NCBI GenBank assembly: GCA_030765055.1
Contig: CM060950.1
Coordinates: forward strand, 279,300,399-279,364,398
Source of the DNA: Mantis religiosa
Taxonomy: Eukaryota > Arthropoda > Insecta > Mantodea > Mantidae
Reading direction: 5' to 3'
Length of the DNA: 64,000 nucleotides
Shown here: in pieces, positions 58,955-64,000 of the stretch
How the letters are laid out: the number at the start of each line of letters is the position of its first letter
Position numbering within the stretch: position 1 is the first letter of the stretch
Notes under the pieces: model-generated
Databases searched by the model: none
What the model saw: only the letters and a program-made list of their open reading frames with translations
What the model was told of the DNA's origin: nothing
Made by a program: the position numbers and the translations under genes

Positions 58955-60200
58955 ATGGGTGATAGTTCAGAAAATTGGAGCGAGTGTGCGTTGGAAGCGA
59001 GTCATTACAAGTATTTCCACACCGAAACGTGTAATGGCGTAATGCATAGAATTTTATGCCAAGAACCATCACATCATGATAAGTTGACGAGTTTTGCCGT
59101 GTGTACAGAAAACTGTAAGGTGTACCAAAGCGGGAACCAATAAGTAGTATTCCTTCTGTAATACAATTTATAACATTCCTCATTAATACAAACATCTAAT
59201 TTGTAATATTGTTTGATACTTTTAGAGGAACACCCATGCAAGTTGCAGGTGCCGATGGTGTTGATGTGTTTGTAGCAAAGCTTATATTGGAATGCGATAC
59301 GGAATCATGCGACGGGTACACGCATTCAGTATTATGTATCAATCCATCAGAGCACGATCGCATGGCGTCATACTTCCTATGCAATGACTATTGTGAAGTG
59401 TACCAACGAAGGAAGAGAACGCTTGAGTAAGTACACACATATAAGAGAATTATGTTTTCTATGATTTTATTTCACCTGCTTATTCGAGCGAGAGTAACCT
59501 AAACGTATTTTATTTATTGTAGATTCCGAATGATTGGGCATAAGTTTCCAGTGTGTGAAGAAGACCTATTCCCTGATGGACATAACATTGATATAGTGGA
59601 ATATCCAATTGCTAATCGGGATACTCTACATTTGTATGAAGGTCTGGCTTCGCTACCTAATGATATAGCTCCCGAGTAGAATGCCAGGAAGGTTGAGAAC
59701 TGGCTAAAACAAAAGACTCCAGATTGTTCACCGCAGACGTTCTCAGGAAACACGCAAAGGCTGAAGGTACGTATCACTTTTCTTGATAATTTTTTAACCT
59801 TTATAGGATTCCCTAATAGATGTATGTTTGTTTTGTTTTTTCTTTAGCTAATGAAAAAAAAACATATTTTAGCATGACTCTAACGATCCTTTTAATATAT
59901 GTTATAGAACACCAAGCATAGTGCGGCGGAAGAGAAGAAGCGAGAATATCCCAAAAAAGCAGAAGCGTAATAGTGAGATGAGGCTTGCAGGTGATGAACA
60001 TTTACTCCTCTTAATCATTGAAGAATCACAAGACCAGCCACCGGAAAATGCAGAATCGTCAACATGCTTGATGACGTCACCATATCACCCGCGCACACAG
60101 TCAACCATTGAAGAATCACAAGACCAGCCACCGGAAAATGCAGAATCGTCAACATGCTTGATGACGTCACCATATCACCCGCGCACACAGTCAACATCGG
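58955..60200 (+). CDS. Candidate spliced gene with duplicated Cys/His-module exons (function unknown)
   Basis: Proposed exons are 58955-59139, 59226-59426, 59523-59766 and 59908 to about 60200. Exon 1 (MGDSSENWSECALEASHYKY) and exon 2 share the spacing C-x4-H-x3-C-x14-C-x3-C and end in KVYQ or EVYQ. Exon 2 ends at GA|GTAAGT, exon 3 starts after TTATTGTAG, and the join keeps frame (EFRMIGHKFPVCEEDLFPDG). Exon 3 ends AAG|GTACGT. Exon 1's donor reads ATAAGT where GTAAGT is expected; an in-frame TAA follows if it is not spliced. Exon 3 has an in-frame TAG at 59677-59679. The last part has a bipartite basic stretch (RRKRRSENIPKKQKR) like a nuclear localisation signal, but in a frame shifted by one from exon 3. 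A TATA-like TATATAAAA lies at 58776-58784. No known family was recognised, and it may be a pseudogene. Confidence 0.5.
60016..60195 (+). repeat. Perfect 90-bp tandem duplication in coding sequence
   Basis: 60016-60105 and 60106-60195 are identical over 90 bases, exactly 30 codons. In the frame with the basic stretch each unit encodes IEESQDQPPENAESSTCLMT and then SPYHPRTQST. Identity at every position implies a recent duplication. Confidence 0.97.
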
Positions 60201-60612
60201 CTTGTACTACGACATGGCTTCCCTCTTCATAAAGTGTGAAAGTGCTAATTCCTTCGTTTATATAAAAAATACGGATTGGGATATAATATCTAAGAGCATT
60301 GAAAGTATTGAAGAGTATCTACTACATGAGCAAACATTTACAGTTGCAGAGTATTGTGATAATGTAATTTATGCATATAATAGTATTGTAATTCTTCCAA
60401 ATTCAGCACATTTTATAAATAATTGTTTAAATGATTATGAAATATCTTTAAATCTTATGGCTATAAGAAATTTAAAACGTCTATTGCCGTATATTGAAAG
60501 GCACTTAAACAATTTAAACGAATTCTTCAAAGAATCTAGCTATTCAGGAAGTAGGAAAGGCAGAAAGAAAATGATGCTAATGTACAATGAGATCAACAAA
60601 AGGGAGTTTTAG
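60154..60612 (+). CDS. 152-codon open frame, helical protein of unknown function
   Basis: The frame runs to TAG at 60610-60612 and is unusually long for this AT-rich sequence. It contains NSFVYIKNTDWDIISKSIES, EYCDNVIYAYNSIVILPNSA and RNLKRLLPYIERHLNNLNEF, and ends in a basic tail (GSRKGRKKMMLMYNEINKRE). It looks helical and protein-like. Its true start is unclear: the first ~15 codons overlap the 90-bp duplication in a different frame from the upstream gene, so a frameshift or further splicing may join it to the gene at 58955. I do not recognise the family. Confidence 0.5.
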   Translation: MLDDVTISPAHTVNIGLYYDMASLFIKCESANSFVYIKNTDWDIISKSIESIEEYLLHEQTFTVAEYCDNVIYAYNSIVILPNSAHFINNCLNDYEISLNLMAIRNLKRLLPYIERHLNNLNEFFKESSYSGSRKGRKKMMLMYNEINKREF

Positions 60613-60689
60613 AATATAAACTTACTTTATTATTCTTGAAATTATCCTATTACCTCCATTCACAAATATAGCCATTATTCTTATTGTCA

Positions 60690-60990
60690 AATAATAATAA
60701 ACTCCCTCAAGCCCTTAAGTTCAACCTAAATGCAGAAAATGCACTCCAAAAGACCCCTAAATGCAAACGCAAGCCACTGTTGCGAAATTATTCTTTCAAT
60801 TGTTATTCCTATCGTTAATCAGCAGTTTTTGCACGCGAGATAAGTCCCCAATACCACTAAATTACACTATAAAACCACTAAATACCTCCCAAAATCCCCT
60901 AATTACGCCCCAAAAGCCCCTAGATTCCCCCAAAACACTCTAAGTATACCAAAAATATTCCAAACACATCCCAAGAAGTTTCTTGTATAA
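60690..60990 (+). repeat. Palindrome-family sequence, single-orientation copy
   Basis: CTCCCTCAAGCCCTTAAGTT and CAACCTAAATGCAGAAAATG match 57240-57270. GTTGCGAAATTATTCTTTCA and CCTATCGTTAATCAGC match 57713-57760, and the AT-rich CCACTAAATACCTCCC words also recur. The order is rearranged and shortened compared with the palindrome arm. It is in direct orientation with the right arm, so the candidate gene is bracketed by related sequences. Confidence 0.8.
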
Positions 60991-61024
60991 AGGTATGAAG
61001 GCAAGTAGGTATTAATGCAAACAC

Positions 61025-61215
61025 TGCTGATATATGAGATGAAAATGGGGCACTGTTGGAATGACATGGCAGGGGTAGTCGGGGATCCCCAAGAAAAAAC
61101 TCGCCCCAGCGGTGTGTCGTTGACCAAAGATCTCACTATAGTTTCGCCTGGGATCGAACCGGGGTCGTTTTGGTGAGAAAAGAGCTGTTTAACCTCTCGG
61201 CCACGTGCGAGCGGC
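61025..61215 (-). mobile_element. tRNA-derived SINE (Leu/Ser-like head) with both promoter boxes
   Basis: The minus strand reads CACGTGGCCGAGAGGTTAAA (A-box region) and CCCGGTTCGATCCCAGG (B box), then CGCTGGGGCGAGTTTTTTCT and GGGGATCCCCGACTACCCCT. It is the same family as 7090-7255 but retains the B box. Confidence 0.8.
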
Positions 61216-61281
61216 AGGTAGGTAAGTGAGCAATAATGAGAGCAGATCTTGTACAATTCCTGAGTTGAACACTAATCCTTT

Positions 61282-61560
61282 TGCCCCCGTATGGGAGGGG
61301 ATCCATCCTTTTCAGCGGCTGTTGTGCGGACGCTGCGGACCCCTAGCACTCGTGGTTCCTCTGACGTTACTATAGGAACCTCGGGCCGAAATTTCAAGCC
61401 CCCTCCCTGAATGAGAGTTGCTCGGATTGCTTTGGACTATAGGGGGCGGTGTGTTCCCGCACACCCGCGGAAGATCGGGTACCTCCGTCTAGGCTTCGGC
61501 GGCCCGTAGGGGACAGAGGTTTACCTGAAGTGTCCCGGGTAATAAATAGCCCGAAGAGCT
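61282..61560 (+). mobile_element. Retroposon X copy, 3'-truncated
   Basis: CCCGTATGGGAGGGGATCCA, CTCTGACGTTACTATAGGAA and TCGGGCCG match X at 39721. Similarity ends near 61560 before the TAGAAGGTGTG block. Confidence 0.75.
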
Positions 61561-61810
61561 ATAATGTCTTTTGTATGGGAAGAGCTCTCGCCTGTAGCGA
61601 TTCAGATGTGTCAGAGCTGTCAGCGTTACCACCTCGTTATCCCCCCTCCTTTTATATCTCCCTCTCTTTCTGGCACACTTGCGGGTGTTCTTGGCGTTAA
61701 CGCAAACTGAATTTTCCAAAGTTTTATAATAATGCAGTTGTTGAAATCAGAATTGCAACATAAATATTCGTATATTACGCAAATGGTTTAAATATTTAGT
61801 TTCAAATTAA

Positions 61811-62062
61811 TTATAGTTTTTGATTTAGGTACTTATTTTTCCAATCCAACGAAAATACCAGCGGTACACCTGTATAGCTGTGAATGTTACTTATGTTATG
61901 AGATAATTCGTCATTGCCATTGTCTTCAACGTATGAGTACTGCAAATTTATGCTGATAGGTTCCAAAATCTCGTTACGTGCTATTTCTTTCCAAAAGTCG
62001 TCTTCTTGTAGTTTATCTGATGTCTCACGCAGTTTACTCAATCTTGTTCTGTTCCTTGTCAA
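61811..62062 (-). other. Unassigned 83-codon open frame
   Basis: The minus-strand frame TRNRTRLSKLRETSDKLQED...YSYVEDNGNDELSHNISNIH looks protein-like (polar, helical first half) but matches nothing I recognise. It has no clear splice sites and no paralogue in the window. Confidence 0.2.
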
Positions 62063-62391
62063 ATTCTTCGGGAATAAGAGGTTCAGTTTAAAAATATTAT
62101 ATCTGTTTGCAACATAATTTGAGCCTACATTAACTCAATTGGATTGTTCTAGCAGTAGTAAGGGGGAAGATGGATCGTGTCTCATTGATCCAGCTGATAC
62201 ACTTTTTCATGGAAGAGTAACTGAATAATCCTGCTTTGAACTCTAGAGTAAATAGAGATTACGAACCATCCATAAACAAAGATATAATATGACCAGACAC
62301 GTTCTGTCAGACTAGCAAGAAATGTATCGCTTCCTCTCATCGAATTTAACAAAACACCTTGGCTTATTCATCTTTCACCAAGTCAGGTCAA

Positions 62392-62628
62392 GCCCGCCTC
62401 GGTAGCGTGGTGGTAGCGTGTCTGCCTCACGTTCAAGACGTCCCGAGTTCGAATCTCGGTCAGGGTGAGTTATCTGGATAAGTTTTTCCGGGGTTTTCCC
62501 TTATCCTGAAATACGAATGTCGGGAAACTCTAAGCTCCAAGGACCCTGGGCTCATTTGAGCATCATTTCACGCATTCTATTCAACGTCCGATGCGACTTA
62601 ACGTTGGAGCACTTAAATTACACAAAAA
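62392..62628 (+). mobile_element. Full-length SINE family 1 with target-site duplication
   Basis: Head GCCCGCCTCGGTAGCGTGGT with an A box, B box GAGTTCGAATCTCGG, body CCCTTATCCTGAAATACGAA and CTCATTTGAGCATCATTTCA, end CGTTGGAGCACTTAAATTAC. It is flanked by GTCAGGTCAA (62382-62391) and GTCATGTCAA (62631-62640), a 10-bp duplication with one mismatch. The promoter boxes are the best preserved in the window. Confidence 0.9.
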
Positions 62629-63049
62629 ACGTCATGTCAAATGTTTACGCTTCAATTCTGAGTAATTTTCAAATATACGTTCACGCATACATGCCAACCA
62701 ATAATGATATTAATCACAGTGCTTATGTCCCAATGCATTGTTATAATATAATGATATCTACTTTATTTATTTGTATTAGGAAAACTATTTGAGCTAAATA
62801 TATGGGATTTTGCTATTATGTTAAATACGTTACCCTCTCCTTCCGCATGGATCAGTTTTGGCAAAATCTGAATTCTTATGTTAGCGCGAATAGTATTTAT
62901 TAGAGATTGATTAGTTTGGCGCTCGTCACACACTGCTTAGGGGGAATGCAATACGACAACACCGCAGTACTCCGACGGGTTGCTGACGTAGCAGCGCTAT
63001 AAGACAAACATCATCCAATTTGAAAAACATCACAGAGAAATCTCGGGCT

Positions 63050-63475
63050 GAACCTTCGAGCCCCTCTCGAAAGGGAGTTGTTCAGATTGGGTTGGACTCG
63101 AGGGTGCAGTGTGTTCCCGACACACTGCAGGGGAGATCGGATGCCTCCTGCAGGGATCGGCCGCCCTGAGGGAGCAGAGAGTTGCCTAAAATGTCCTAAG
63201 TACTAGCCTGCAGGGCTACTAGAAGGTGTGTTAGATCACCAGGCGGGCCCACCGAGTTTATACGGTAAGTATTCCCTGCGGGGTTGACGTGCATATGTGG
63301 CGTATCCACTTCCACCCGTCGAGGCTTTTTTTTCGATGGGGAAGGGGACTGGACTCAAGGTATTGTCCCATGGAATACACCCCATTCCATTGGTCCCGGG
63401 AGATATAGGCTGGAGTCTTCGGACTTTCGGGTAGACCTCGTTCTACAATCCCTTTGTCATAGAACAACACCTGCT
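63050..63475 (+). mobile_element. Retroposon X copy, 5'-truncated
   Basis: GGGAGTTGTTCAGATTGGGT, TAGAAGGTGTGTTAGATCAC and GTGGCGTATCCACTTCCACC match X at 39840-40070. The 3' part (GGAGTCTTCGGACTTTCGGG) matches the X copy near 19655-19675 on the minus strand better than the one at 40200. Confidence 0.75.
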
Positions 63476-63584
63476 TGTTACTTTCTACTATTAATTTTAA
63501 ACAGCTTCCCTTTCTTTGAATTTGCCCAATGAATCCTATAATTTTCCTCTATATTTTACTTCATATTAGTAACTTCACTCGCCG

Positions 63585-63755
63585 ATTGGGATGGCTCAGG
63601 CTGTTTCGTTTGTGGCCCACATTTGGGAGGCTCGAGATCGATCCTCGTGGCCGACCTATCTGTCCCATGCGTTTTTAACGGGTTTTCCCGGGTCCCTAGG
63701 CAAATGGTGGGTAGGTTAATTACATCCCCCGAATTTCCTGTCCCTCCATTTCAAC
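63585..63755 (+). mobile_element. tRNA-derived SINE, third family
   Basis: A tRNA-like head (GGGATGGCTCAGGCTG A-box region, GAGATCGATCCTCGTGG B-box region) is followed by GGGTTTTCCCGGGTCCCTAG and a body ending CCGAATTTCCTGTCCCTCC. It differs from family 1 and the Leu/Ser-type family, yet shares the GGGTTTTCCC segment. No target duplication was found. Confidence 0.65.
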
Positions 63756-63919
63756 TCCATTATCATTTCATATCATCTCTCATCTGGTGGTCTGTTTTAG
63801 GGTAGAAGTGACGGCGGGTGTCTCGGCGGTGCATGGCAGGATGATATGCTCGGAGGAAAGCTACTTTCTCCTCCAGTAGGTCGGTTGCCGCTCTCCACTC
63901 CTCCGCTGGGACCATTTGG

Positions 63920-64000
63920 AGACCGCCAGCCAGGACCTTTGGGCTTCGGATCGCCTGCCTTGGCACCATTAGGGCTCGTATCGCCTGCCAGGGACCTTTG
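63920..64000. repeat. Short tandem repeat (~30 bp) at the window end
   Basis: CGGATCGCCTGCC and CGTATCGCCTGCC recur about 32 bp apart, and GGACCTTTG appears twice. The array runs off the window, so its size is unknown. Confidence 0.5.

Noticed and set aside
62392..62470. A tRNA gene with A and B boxes
   Set aside because: It is the head of a SINE whose body and target duplications are visible.
63763..63969. 68-codon minus-strand frame at the window end
   Set aside because: It overlaps a SINE tail and a short tandem repeat, and its composition follows the repeat.

Overview
This window looks like a repeat-rich piece of an animal nuclear genome, most likely an insect. It holds tRNA-derived SINEs with target-site duplications, mariner/Tc-type transposons, Jockey-like LINEs, Ty3/gypsy LTR elements, Penelope-like elements (PLEs) with GIY-YIG endonucleases, solo LTRs, AT-rich spacers and no operon-like organisation. 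The mixture and the SINE family suggest a hemimetabolous insect such as a cockroach; that is inference and cannot be proved here. Almost every recognisable coding stretch belongs to a mobile element, and nearly all are broken by stops, frameshifts, deletions or nested insertions. I see no confident conserved host gene. One region (58955-60612) looks like a spliced, non-transposase gene of unknown kind.

Layout. 1-1564: AAT microsatellite. 4122-5536: Tc/mariner-type transposase pseudogene split by a solo LTR (4515-4997) with a GTAT duplication. 9621-13605: mariner in minus orientation whose last ~28 transposase codons have expanded into ~40 tandem 85-bp copies. 14690-16685: second satellite, 108-bp units, derived from the 3' body of a SINE that also occurs as single copies in the window. 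17420-17950: mariner of another subfamily. 19020-22360: Jockey-like LINE carrying a copy of an unclassified retroposon (called X here). 24557-24792: SINE. 25911-26508: deleted mariner-like element with intact inverted repeats. 27330-28795: PLE with an inverted 5' segment. 28790-33800: gypsy element (family A). 34089-38100: second gypsy element (family B) lacking its protease and reverse transcriptase. 38116-39545: gypsy A 3' end followed by a palindromic PLE. 39549-41632: minus-strand gypsy A copy interrupted by retroposon X with a 12-bp duplication. 41636-42965: LINE reverse transcriptase remnant. 46270-50450: PLE remains including two hammerhead-like motifs, a LINE 3' end and a nearly full PLE C-terminal half. 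50840-52740: further PLE and LINE remains. 54406-55280: gypsy A 5' LTR plus gag start, fused to a 3.1-kb palindrome (55281-58405) whose outer ends are mariner fragments. 58955-60612: candidate spliced gene. 61000-64000: SINEs and X copies.

The most notable pattern is that two neighbouring satellite arrays arose from two different transposable elements, with both parent sequences still visible elsewhere in the same 64 kb, and both arrays show higher-order duplication. The second is the candidate gene at 58955: two tandem exons each carry the same spaced Cys/His module, splice phases agree, and the gene lies between copies of the palindrome's sequence family.
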